Source of the DNA: SYFY01 sp043719475
GTDB lineage: Bacteria > Pseudomonadota > Gammaproteobacteria > Pseudomonadales > Azotimanducaceae
Length of the DNA stretch: 11,352 nt
Direction: 5' to 3'
NCBI GenBank assembly: GCA_043719475.1
Contig: JAYSTS010000309.1
Span: 1-11,352, forward strand
Part shown: one piece after another, positions 1 through 6,813 of the stretch
Numbering within the stretch: the stretch's first letter is position 1
Layout of the letters: every line of letters starts with the position of its first letter
Translations under genes and position numbers: made by a program
The notes under the pieces: generated by a model
Databases searched by the model: none
Told to the model about the DNA's origin: nothing
Seen by the model: only the letters and a program-made list of their open reading frames with translations

Positions 1-47
1 CACTCGCCGGCGCGAACACAAACTTCCAGATCGATGCGTACTTTCAC
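1..47 (-). CDS. Ferredoxin, N-terminal fragment cut by the window edge (P450 electron donor)
   Basis: The minus strand from 47 reads GTG then codons for VKVRIDLEVCVRAGE, and the next codon begins TG, so it is Cys or Trp (or a stop). Single-cluster ferredoxins that pair with bacterial P450s typically begin this way, with a short beta strand (VRVDLDLC) and then C-x5-C; here C10 would be followed by C16 if the cut codon is Cys. A Shine-Dalgarno GAGGAG lies at 57-52, so the ribosome site is embedded in the TGA stop of the upstream P450 (60-58). The start is 10 bases past that stop, which implies a coupled P450-ferredoxin pair. It would carry electrons from a reductase outside the window to a P450. 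Only about 15 residues are visible; cluster type ([3Fe-4S] or [4Fe-4S]) cannot be read. Confident in the gene, moderately so in the family. Confidence 0.7.
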   Translation of the reverse strand, partial: MKVRIDLEVCVRAGE

Positions 48-57
48 TGCGATCTCC

Positions 58-1338
58 TCAACGAGTCTTGAACCACAGTTCGTTGGGCGCGCGAAAGCCA
101 CCGGAATCGATGGACGGCGAGGTGATTCCCGGATGCACAGCATCTCGTGCTTGTGGCGTTCCTAATGCCTCCAGCAATTTGGTGCAGGCAATCTGGGATT
201 CCTGCCGCGCCATGGCATAACCCATGCAAAAATGCTGGCCGATGCCGAAGCCTAAGTGTCCGGGCTTACTGTCCTTGTATCGACCCGAGCGGTTTTCCCG
301 ACCCATGTGCAGGTCATCGCGGTGGATGTCGAAGGTATCCGGGTCTTTGAATACGCGTTCATCACGATTGCCAGCGCCCAGATAAAGGATGACGCCAGCA
401 CGTTCGGGGATGACGCGGTCATGCATGACCACTTCACGGGTGGTGTGACGGAACTGTGCGTGGACCACTGCGTCATAGCGCATCATTTCAGTAAACACGT
501 TCTGCCACAGGTCCGGATCCTTCCTCACATCGGCAAGCTGATCGGGACGCGTGTAAAGCATGTGATACCACATGTTGGCGATGGCCTTGTCAGTGGTGTC
601 ACCACCGGCGGCCAGTAACAAGGCAACAAAACCCTTGACCTCCTCCGGTGTCATGCGGCTGCCGGCAAGCTCGGCATTGCAGATTCGGGACAGCAGGTCC
701 TCTCCATCCTTGCCGGTGCGCTCCTTGATCAATGGATCGATGTAGGCCCACATCTCGTTGCGGGCGCTTATGCCGCGTGCCAGATGCTCACCACCAAAAC
801 CCAGGCCCGCGATCAGTGCCTGATACCACTCGACGAAGGTGTCCTCGTCTTCGCGTGGCAGACCCAGCATGTTGGAGATCACCCGGATCGGGACTTGGCT
901 AGAGAATTCCTTGACCAGCTCAAAGGTTGGTTTGTGCTTGAAACGCTCGATCACCTCGGTGCTGATCTGGTGAATCATCGGAATGAAGTCATCGAGTTTC
1001 TGGCCGACAAACTGGCCGGCGACGATGTTACGCAGTCGACGGTGTTCGTCGCTGTTGCCGTACTCCAGAATGTTTGGTCCGAACACATGGTTGGTACCGA
1101 ACTTGTAGGGGCCATCGGGTTTATACACGGCACGATCGAAGCTTTCGCTGTCCTGGAAGACGGCGTCGACGTCCCAGTAGCGGCTGACGATCCAGCGGTT
1201 GTGAAAGCGATCATGGAAGATCGGGTGGTGGTCACGCAGGCGCTGGTACAGCTCGAACGGATTCTTCTGGAAAGCCGGACCATCGAATTCGCGGGGATCT
1301 ATTTCATGTGGCAATGCCGTCTTGATCGCTTCAGCCAT
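58..1338 (-). CDS. Cytochrome P450 monooxygenase (complete, class I bacterial type)
   Basis: This 426-residue protein is of normal length for a soluble bacterial P450. It shows the I-helix oxygen-activation motif AGGDTT (residues 244-249), the K-helix ExxR as EMMR (284-287), a GNRDERVF segment (323-330), and the heme loop FGIGQHFCMG (364-373) with Cys371 as thiolate ligand. All catalytic signatures are intact, so it should be an active ferredoxin-dependent monooxygenase. The ATG is preceded by a GAGAG ribosome site. A ferredoxin follows 10 bases after the stop and is the likely redox partner. Upstream lies a 255-base gap with a REP pair and a repeated block, so it may have its own promoter rather than depend on the two P450 genes upstream. 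The substrate cannot be deduced; a terpenoid or steroid-like molecule is inferred from the neighbouring isoprenoid genes. Confidence 0.95.
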   Translation of the reverse strand: MAEAIKTALPHEIDPREFDGPAFQKNPFELYQRLRDHHPIFHDRFHNRWIVSRYWDVDAVFQDSESFDRAVYKPDGPYKFGTNHVFGPNILEYGNSDEHRRLRNIVAGQFVGQKLDDFIPMIHQISTEVIERFKHKPTFELVKEFSSQVPIRVISNMLGLPREDEDTFVEWYQALIAGLGFGGEHLARGISARNEMWAYIDPLIKERTGKDGEDLLSRICNAELAGSRMTPEEVKGFVALLLAAGGDTTDKAIANMWYHMLYTRPDQLADVRKDPDLWQNVFTEMMRYDAVVHAQFRHTTREVVMHDRVIPERAGVILYLGAGNRDERVFKDPDTFDIHRDDLHMGRENRSGRYKDSKPGHLGFGIGQHFCMGYAMARQESQIACTKLLEALGTPQARDAVHPGITSPSIDSGGFRAPNELWFKTR

Positions 1339-1362
1339 GTTGTTGCTCTCTCGTACGTTAAT

Positions 1363-1398
1363 CTTGATTCGACAATACTTGGTACCGCTTCAGGAGCG
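1363..1398 (-). promoter_or_regulatory. 36-base block upstream of the P450 gene, repeated upstream of idi
   Basis: Plus-strand bases 1363-1377 read CTTGATTCGACAATA, identical to 11157-11171; across 36 bases the two copies agree at 30 positions by eye. Both copies sit upstream of a minus-strand gene with a REP on the distal side. On the minus strand the core reads TATTGTCGAATCAAG, and TATTGT could be a -10 hexamer, though no convincing -35 is seen for this copy. Immediately downstream on the minus strand is GATTAACG (1363-1356), also found in the 4401-4422 region. It may be a shared promoter or operator, or a remnant of a duplicated extragenic element; the sequence alone does not decide. Confidence 0.4.
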
Positions 1399-1473
1399 GT
1401 CTCCTGGTGGGAGCGGTCTCCGGACCGCGATTGTCGGTATCATCGAAGATCGCGATCAGGAGATCGCTCCCAC
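1391..1473. repeat. REP pair (BIME-like): two inverted REP palindromes plus a nested hairpin
   Basis: REP 1 has a 6-base stem GCGGTC/GACCGC (1413-1418 and 1423-1428) with a TCCG loop. REP 2 has GCGATC/GATCGC (1452-1457 and 1462-1467) with an AGGA loop. The two are in opposite orientation, and their outer ends GTGGGAGCG (1407-1415) and CGCTCCCAC (1465-1473) are also complementary. A further hairpin CAGGAG-CGGT-CTCCTG occupies 1391-1406. The stems differ by a G-C to A-T pair swap on both arms, so base pairing is kept. The GGGAGCG...CGCGAT layout matches REPs of Pseudomonas and related gammaproteobacteria, which RAYT transposases are known to mobilise; none is in the window. It lies between two co-directional P450 genes and could affect transcript stability or termination. 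Confidence 0.8.
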
Positions 1474-1593
1474 AGGGTGTTTTTACCTGACGTCTCACTA
1501 CTGAATCTGCCAACTTCATCGGTTGTGACCTTACGGTTTGATTTCCGCTGCAATCCCCATCTTCTCTCCAGTTCTCGTCCAGGTGATGAGAAT

Positions 1594-2898
1594 CTAAAAT
1601 GTGACAGGCAAACTCCAGCAGGTCAGTGACTCACCCACTCGCAAGCAACGCGTAGTCGGCGCGTTACGTGCTTTCAATCGCAGATCGGGAAGTGCCTGCA
1701 TCAGCGCCCAGCTTGCAGTGACCGCAGTATCACGAGTGAGTGCGTACAGCGATCGAGGGCGATCCTCGGGCACAGCCGGATGCAGCGTCGGTCGACCAAG
1801 CCCGAAGGTGATGCCTTGTGGCAAACCATCCGCTCGAAACTGTCCACGTGCCTCGCGATGGCAGATGTCACGACGGTCGGTTATGAAGTTATCCGCATCC
1901 TTGAATATTCTCGGGTCACGATTGGCTGCCAGCGCAGAAATTCGCATGAGACCACCGCGCGGAATCAGGCGTCCAAAACGCTCGACCTCGTGACGCGCAA
2001 ACCGTTCGGCGGTGATGACTGCTGGTGAATGGCGCAGTGTTTCCAGATACGCAATCTTCAGCGCCAGTCGATCCCGACGAACACGTGCAAACGTTTCCGG
2101 TTGTGTTAACAGGTTCATGAACAGATTGGCGAGGGCGCCATGCAGTGTCTGGTGATCGGCTTCGAGCAGGGTAACGACCACATCGGCAGCGCTGCCACCC
2201 AGACCGGCAACGGCTGCCAGCACGCTGGTATCAGCGTTGCCGCTTGCCTTCAGCCTGGGCGTGAAATAATCAACTAGCTCACGCAACGCCTGTTTGCCTG
2301 CGAGTTGCGAAGGTGCATGCCAATGAACACCGCGTTGGGCGCGCCAGTAACGAACTGCAAATGTGTCCAGGTCCTGGTCCGGAACCTCGAGCATCTTGCC
2401 GAGCAGACGAATGGGCAACTGCAACGCGAAGTCGCGAGCGAGATCTGTACCTGCCTGGTTGAAGCCGGCAATCAATTGTTCGGTCAACGGACCGACGTGG
2501 GCGTCCATCGCCCGGGACCATGCCCAGAGCACGGGCAGCTCTGCGCCAAGATCGCGCCCGAAATCCTGCAGGTTGTAGTACCACAGCTTGCTGCGCGTTT
2601 CGAAGTTGGCTTCGTCAGCGAAAATCGAAGTGACGTCGTCGTAGCGCGTGATCCAGTAACAGTTGTTGATCCAGTCACGAAAGCAGGGGTAGTTTTCACG
2701 CAGGATTGATAAGTACTTGTAGGGATTGGCCGCATAGTCCGAAGACGCGAGGTCCGATCCGTTGATTTTTTCTGTCGATTGTCCAACACGTTCGCGCTGA
2801 TGGATTTCGTACGAACGATAGCCTTGCCCACCATGATTGAAGCGTGGTACCGCAACACCGTTGCCACCGACAACGCTGGTTTCAGCAACGTCGTTCAT
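1594..2898 (-). CDS. P450-like protein lacking the heme-ligand cysteine (probable non-catalytic P450 homolog or decaying gene)
   Basis: The start chosen is ATG at 2898-2896, which overlaps the preceding gene's TGA as ATGA; the frame stays open further upstream but runs inside that gene. The 434-residue product keeps the P450 fold landmarks: ExxR as ETLR (286-289), AANRDP (324-329), and a typical C-terminus ending SLPVTF. Two catalytic sites are lost. The I-helix reads EADHQTLHGA (246-255) where the neighbouring P450s have AAGG(D/E)TT, and the heme loop reads FGLGRPTLHPAV (365-376) with Leu372 at the position of the cysteine ligand. About ten extra residues separate it from the following ALTR helix. 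Known Cys-less P450 homologs such as EryCII, DesVIII and DnrQ act as partner proteins for glycosyltransferases, but no glycosyltransferase is visible here. It could be a partner of the upstream P450 or an early-stage pseudogene. An uninterrupted 434 codons favours retention. Confidence 0.85.
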   Translation of the reverse strand: MNDVAETSVVGGNGVAVPRFNHGGQGYRSYEIHQRERVGQSTEKINGSDLASSDYAANPYKYLSILRENYPCFRDWINNCYWITRYDDVTSIFADEANFETRSKLWYYNLQDFGRDLGAELPVLWAWSRAMDAHVGPLTEQLIAGFNQAGTDLARDFALQLPIRLLGKMLEVPDQDLDTFAVRYWRAQRGVHWHAPSQLAGKQALRELVDYFTPRLKASGNADTSVLAAVAGLGGSAADVVVTLLEADHQTLHGALANLFMNLLTQPETFARVRRDRLALKIAYLETLRHSPAVITAERFARHEVERFGRLIPRGGLMRISALAANRDPRIFKDADNFITDRRDICHREARGQFRADGLPQGITFGLGRPTLHPAVPEDRPRSLYALTRDTAVTASWALMQALPDLRLKARNAPTTRCLRVGESLTCWSLPVTF

Positions 2899-4325
2899 GC
2901 GCGGTCGTACTCCAGCCACAATTGCGGTACCCGAACGATGCCGATTGGCGCCAGTGACTTGCCGTCGATGTCTTTCGGCATGCGATCTTCGGTGATACGA
3001 ACGTTCTTGAGTCGCGATTGCAGGATTTTCGATCCTTCGACGGCTTCCTGGTGTGAAATCCAGGCCCCTGGACACAGGTGTGGACCCACACCGAAGGCCA
3101 TATGGGAGCAACGCCCGTCTTTCATGAACCCGCTGCGCAACAGCTTGCCGCTGTAGAGATCAGCGCGGAAAACGTCGAACTTCTCCGGGTCCTTGAATAC
3201 ACGATCATCGTGGTTGGCAGAAAAATCCACCATTTCCATCAGCGAACCGGCTGGAACGTGCAGGCCATGCATCTCAAGGTCGAACGTGTTGTGTCGCGGC
3301 TGGCCACCGATGGGTGAAGAATTGCGCAGGGTTTCGTGGAACGCACGATCCCAGTTTTCCGGGCCGGTGCCGAGAGCCGCGAACTGGTCCGGGTGCTGCA
3401 GCAGCAGATACCACATGTTGGTGATGGCGCCACGTGTGGTTTCACCGCCTGCTGCAACGATCAGGGCGATGTTCGAAGTGATTTCTTCCGTCGACAGAAA
3501 ATCGCCATCGATCCTCGTCTCACACAGTTTGGTGATGATGTCCTTGCCGATGACGTTGCCTTCTTCATCCTGCAGGAATGCCGGCTTGCGGCGACGCGCC
3601 TCGACGATGTCCTGCACATAATCTTCCAGACTCTGGCGTGCTTCGAGACCTTGTTTGTGGGTCTGTGAACCACCCAGACCGGACATCATCGAGTTGTACC
3701 AGTAATAAAACTGCTTCTGTGCTTCCTGCGGAAATCCGAGTACCTCACAAACCACACGGACAGGAAATTCATTGGCGAATGCCATGCCGAGTTCGACGTA
3801 CCGCTTGTTGCCTTCGTCGATCACGAAGCCGGTATCCAGCTGATTATCCCAGTCGTCGATCATGTGCCGGGCCAGACGCTGGATGGAGGGTACACGCAGG
3901 TCCAGGCTCCGACCAACCAGATGTTGTCCATAGAGATTGCGGCGACGACGGTGTTCGATTCCAGACAGCTCAAGCTGGGTATTACCAAGCACACCTGATG
4001 AACTGCCCTTTGGAATCGTGTTAAATCCTTCGTCATCGAAGTAAGAACGCCACACGTCTTCATAGCGGGTGACGTAGTAGGTGTTGTGCAGCTTGTTATG
4101 AAACAGCGGGTAGTGGTCGCGCAGGATACGGTAGTAGGGGTAGGGGTTACGCTGAAATTCGCGCGAGTGCATGATGCGAGGATCGAAGAGGGGCTTGCCA
4201 CTGGGATCGTGGCCCATGTCCACCGCCTGGCCTACCGGCATCAGTGGGAAGGTAATGGCACCACCCGGGTCGGTTGAGTTGACGTCGGCATCAAGTTCGC
4301 TCGCGAAATCCCGCAAAACGTCCAT
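2895..4325 (-). CDS. Cytochrome P450 monooxygenase (complete, with extended N-terminus)
   Basis: The product is 476 residues, longer than the typical 400-430 because of about 45 residues before the first recognisable P450 segment (PYPYYRILRDHYPLF, 61-75). The I-helix motif AGGETT (292-297), ExxR as ETLR (331-334), and heme loop FGVGPHLCPG (411-420) with Cys418 are intact, so it should be active. The ATG is supported by AGGGGA about nine bases upstream (4340-4335). It is the first gene of the leftward unit and overlaps the cysteine-less P450-like gene by four bases, so the two are probably translationally coupled. It diverges from the seven-iron ferredoxin gene across 167 bases, and that ferredoxin may reduce it. 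Overall it resembles the 58-1338 P450 (both share a GxxAIxNMWYxxL stretch after the I-helix motif), which suggests duplication within the cluster. Substrate not determinable. Confidence 0.95.
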   Translation of the reverse strand: MDVLRDFASELDADVNSTDPGGAITFPLMPVGQAVDMGHDPSGKPLFDPRIMHSREFQRNPYPYYRILRDHYPLFHNKLHNTYYVTRYEDVWRSYFDDEGFNTIPKGSSSGVLGNTQLELSGIEHRRRRNLYGQHLVGRSLDLRVPSIQRLARHMIDDWDNQLDTGFVIDEGNKRYVELGMAFANEFPVRVVCEVLGFPQEAQKQFYYWYNSMMSGLGGSQTHKQGLEARQSLEDYVQDIVEARRRKPAFLQDEEGNVIGKDIITKLCETRIDGDFLSTEEITSNIALIVAAGGETTRGAITNMWYLLLQHPDQFAALGTGPENWDRAFHETLRNSSPIGGQPRHNTFDLEMHGLHVPAGSLMEMVDFSANHDDRVFKDPEKFDVFRADLYSGKLLRSGFMKDGRCSHMAFGVGPHLCPGAWISHQEAVEGSKILQSRLKNVRITEDRMPKDIDGKSLAPIGIVRVPQLWLEYDRA

Positions 4326-4388
4326 AACTGTGATCCCCTGAGAAAGTTGGCTCGTTCAACCTGTAAGCTAACCCGCGCGCGGCGGCGC

Positions 4389-4453
4389 TGCCAAGAGGTA
4401 GATTAACGGAGCTGGATTAACGGGTTGGCAAGCGGGCCTGATTTGGTTAAGTT
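4389..4453. promoter_or_regulatory. Candidate bidirectional promoter with a tandem GATTAACGG operator-like repeat
   Basis: The 167-base gap between the divergent P450 and ferredoxin genes contains GATTAACGG twice (4401-4409 and 4415-4423), 14 bases apart start to start. Directly flanking the pair are two outward-facing TTGGCA hexamers: minus strand 4394-4389 and plus strand 4425-4430. On the plus strand TTGGCA is followed after 17 bases by TAAGTT (4448-4453). On the minus strand it is followed after 17 bases by TTAGCT (4371-4366), which is a weak -10. A regulator bound at the repeats could control both directions. The hexamer matches are partial, so this is a candidate only. Confidence 0.35.
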
Positions 4454-4492
4454 TCGCCGCTACTTTCAATTCGACCACTTTGCGAGGACCAG

Positions 4493-4792
4493 ATGACCTT
4501 TGTCATCACCAGTGCCTGTATCGATGTCAAGGACGCCTCCTGCATCGAAGTTTGTCCGGTTGACTGCATCTACACCGAGGATGAGGACCGCATGTGTTTT
4601 GTGCATCCAACCGAGTGTATTGACTGTGCAGCCTGCGAATCGGCCTGTCCGGTTGGGGCGATTTTCATCGACAAGAATGTACCGTCTGAAGCGGCTGTCT
4701 TCACGGCCATCAACGCGCGTTATTTCGAGGACAAGGCGGCGACTCGAGCGCAGATCGACGCCATTGCGGCTGGCGGTTTGTCGGTAACCTGA
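4493..4792 (+). CDS. Seven-iron ferredoxin ([3Fe-4S][4Fe-4S])
   Basis: This 99-residue protein follows the Azotobacter FdI/FdxA pattern. Cys9 (C-x7-C), Cys17 and Cys52 are positioned to bind a [3Fe-4S] cluster; Cys21, Cys42, Cys45 and Cys48 are positioned to bind a [4Fe-4S] cluster (ECIDCAACESACP). Cys25 and Cys35 are additional. The C-terminal tail of about 40 residues is typical of the family. It is a cytosolic one-electron carrier, here most likely donating electrons to one or more of the cluster P450s. GAGGA at 4484-4488 precedes the ATG. It is the first gene of the rightward unit and diverges from a P450, which fits shared regulation. No ferredoxin reductase is present, so a reductase from elsewhere must serve it. 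Family assignment is firm; the partner P450 is inferred from position. Confidence 0.93.
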   Translation: MTFVITSACIDVKDASCIEVCPVDCIYTEDEDRMCFVHPTECIDCAACESACPVGAIFIDKNVPSEAAVFTAINARYFEDKAATRAQIDAIAAGGLSVT

Positions 4793-4870
4793 GCCGACAA
4801 TGGACATTCGGGCCGTTGGTCGCCAGCTGTTTCAGGTGCCTGACAATCTCATTTGAAAAAGGGGAAGCTC

Positions 4871-6670
4871 ATGATCTGGCGCCTGATGGTTTGTCTTGCT
4901 CTGGTGCCACTGACCGTTTTTGCAAATGAGATGCAGAATTTGTACGACACGCGCTGCGCACACTGTCATGACGGCAGCGTTGCCAAGGCTCCGCACCAGG
5001 TCAAGTTCCAGCTGTTTGGCGCAGATACGATATATGCGGCCCTTACCGAAGGTCTGATGAAGCCCAATGCAGCAGGCATCGACCCGCCGACACTACGCCG
5101 GCTGGCAGATTTTCTGGGTGGTGCAACCACGGCAGCACCGATCCCGGTCAGGCGCTGTGCGTCGACGACTCTGCCGGTGGCGACACCCGAATTGCATGGC
5201 TGGGGATTCACGTTAGGCAACACGCGTTTTGTTGAGGCGCCGGTGGCGGGGCTCACCCGTGACGATGTTCCCGACTTGAAACTCAAGTGGGTGTTTGCCT
5301 TCCCCGGCGCCACCCGAGCGCGTAGCCAGCCGGTCCTGTATGGCCAGCACCTGCTGGTTGGCAGCCAGAGTGGATCGGTCTACGCACTCGACCTCGCCAG
5401 CGGTTGTGCCGCTTGGGAATTCAAGGCGGACGTTGAGGTGCGCAGTGCACTGATGGTTGATCCGTCCGGTGAGCGGGCGTACTTCGGTGACATCAAGGGC
5501 ATGGTGTACGCCATCGACCCTCGCGATGGCTCACTGGTCTGGAAGGCGCTGGCCAACGATCATCCGGCGGTGACGTTGACCGGTTCACCTCGGTTACATG
5601 ACGGTGTGTTGTATGTGCCGCTTTCGTCGTCCGAATGGGCGAGCGCAGCTGATCCGGGATACGCCTGTTGTACATTCCGCGGTGGCGTGGTGGCCATGGA
5701 CGCAGTGAGCGGAGCCATTCGCTGGACGGCGTTTGTCATCCCGGAAGTTCCGCAGCCTCTTGGTGAGAAGAACGCACACGGCGCCGACCGATACCATCCG
5801 GCTGGCGCGCCGGTGTGGAACTCACCCAGCATAGACGTCGCACGGAACCGGATTTATGTCGGCACGGGCGAGGCCTACACGTCGCCCGCCGCAAAAACGA
5901 GTGATGCGGTGGTCGCTTTGGATCTCAAGGACGGCCATATCATCTGGTCATATCAATCGATCTCCGGGGACGCCTGGAACATGGCCTGTTACATCGGCGG
6001 TGGAACCAATTGTCCGGTCGAGAATGGGCCGGATCTTGATATCGGCGCGCCCCCCGTACTGACTCGGCTGCCTGGTGGTGAAGATGTCCTGATCGTTGGC
6101 CAGAAGTCCGGCCACGTGTTTGCACTGGATCCCGATGATGGCCGGTTGCTCTGGCGCAACCAATATGGCCGAGGTGGATTTGCAGGTGGTGTGCATTGGG
6201 GGCTGGCAGTGTCGCCCGACACAGTATTTGCACCCAATGCAGACACCGTGTTCACGGAAAAGGTTGTCGGAATCCGCAACCCCGGGCTTTTTGCCATCGA
6301 TCCGGCTGATGGCACGGTCAAATGGTTCGCGCCCGCGCCGGAAACTTGCCAGGCGAATGACCGGCCAGCCTGCGACCCTGGATATTCGGCGCCCGTGACC
6401 GCGATACCAGGTGTGGTCTTCGCCGGTGCGTTCGATGGGCATCTACGTGCACACGATGCCCAGAACGGAAAAATCCTGTGGGATTTCAACACACACGGCC
6501 AGTTTCCTTCGGTTTCAGGTGAGATCGCACGAGGTGGCAGCATCGAATCCGCCGGACCGTTGGTGCAAGACGGCCATGTCGTGGTCAATTCGGGTTATCT
6601 GTTTGGCGACCGGATGGCAGGGAACGCATTGATGGTCTTTGCTGTACCGGAAACTGCGCCGCACAACTGA
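4871..6670 (+). CDS. Exported cytochrome c/PQQ quinoprotein dehydrogenase (polyvinyl-alcohol-dehydrogenase-like)
   Basis: I place the start at ATG 4871, behind a strong AGGGGAAG (4860-4867); a TTG at 4853 is in frame but would add a charged MKKGKL stretch and absorb the ribosome site. The 599-residue product begins with a signal peptide (MIWRLMVCLALVPLTVFA, about residues 1-18). An N-terminal cytochrome c domain follows with CAHCH (29-33) and Met63 as possible axial ligand. The rest is a beta-propeller with recurrent tryptophan-docking repeats (GxVYALDxxxGxxxW and variants at about 169, 211, 272, 345, 415 and 473). Adjacent cysteines C266-C267 match the vicinal cysteine pair of PQQ alcohol dehydrogenases. 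It should oxidise an alcohol in the periplasm and pass electrons through heme c. In this cluster the alcohol may be a P450 product (inference). Substrate unknown. Confidence 0.88.
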   Translation: MIWRLMVCLALVPLTVFANEMQNLYDTRCAHCHDGSVAKAPHQVKFQLFGADTIYAALTEGLMKPNAAGIDPPTLRRLADFLGGATTAAPIPVRRCASTTLPVATPELHGWGFTLGNTRFVEAPVAGLTRDDVPDLKLKWVFAFPGATRARSQPVLYGQHLLVGSQSGSVYALDLASGCAAWEFKADVEVRSALMVDPSGERAYFGDIKGMVYAIDPRDGSLVWKALANDHPAVTLTGSPRLHDGVLYVPLSSSEWASAADPGYACCTFRGGVVAMDAVSGAIRWTAFVIPEVPQPLGEKNAHGADRYHPAGAPVWNSPSIDVARNRIYVGTGEAYTSPAAKTSDAVVALDLKDGHIIWSYQSISGDAWNMACYIGGGTNCPVENGPDLDIGAPPVLTRLPGGEDVLIVGQKSGHVFALDPDDGRLLWRNQYGRGGFAGGVHWGLAVSPDTVFAPNADTVFTEKVVGIRNPGLFAIDPADGTVKWFAPAPETCQANDRPACDPGYSAPVTAIPGVVFAGAFDGHLRAHDAQNGKILWDFNTHGQFPSVSGEIARGGSIESAGPLVQDGHVVVNSGYLFGDRMAGNALMVFAVPETAPHN

Positions 6671-6674
6671 TTGC

Positions 6675-6706
6675 TGACCATTAACGAATCGCTGAATTGT
6701 TGGTCA
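6675..6706. repeat. Imperfect dyad TGACCA...TGGTCA ahead of the P450 gene
   Basis: The 143-base gap before the next P450 starts with TGACCA (6675-6680) and TGGTCA (6701-6706), complementary arms separated by 20 bases. No T-tract follows, so it does not look like an intrinsic terminator; it could be an operator. The loop contains TTAACG (6681-6686), the core of the GATTAACG motif found at 1356-1363, 4401-4408 and 4415-4422. The match is short and may be chance. Confidence 0.25.
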
Positions 6707-6813
6707 CTTCGATCCCTCAGTCAGCGCCTCAACCAGCCCCTCAATCAGCGATAGAAAAACAGTCAGCTCTGCCTGTATCCTACGGGCAGTCACGACTCCG
6801 GGGAGAAAGATAA

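Noticed and set aside
784..1629. 281-codon plus-strand open frame opposite the 58-1338 P450
   Set aside because: It lies antisense to a P450 with all catalytic motifs, runs out across the REP pair, and has no recognisable domain.
2899..3111. Upstream extension of the cysteine-less P450-like gene to a start at 3111
   Set aside because: The added residues are an out-of-frame reading of the upstream P450 heme-loop region; the ATGA overlap at 2898 gives a natural start.
4853..4870. TTG start for the quinoprotein gene
   Set aside because: The ATG at 4871 has a strong ribosome site that the TTG form would place inside the coding sequence, and the signal peptide fits the ATG.
6675..6706. Intrinsic terminator after the quinoprotein gene
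   Set aside because: The arms are short, the loop is 20 bases, and there is no following T-tract.
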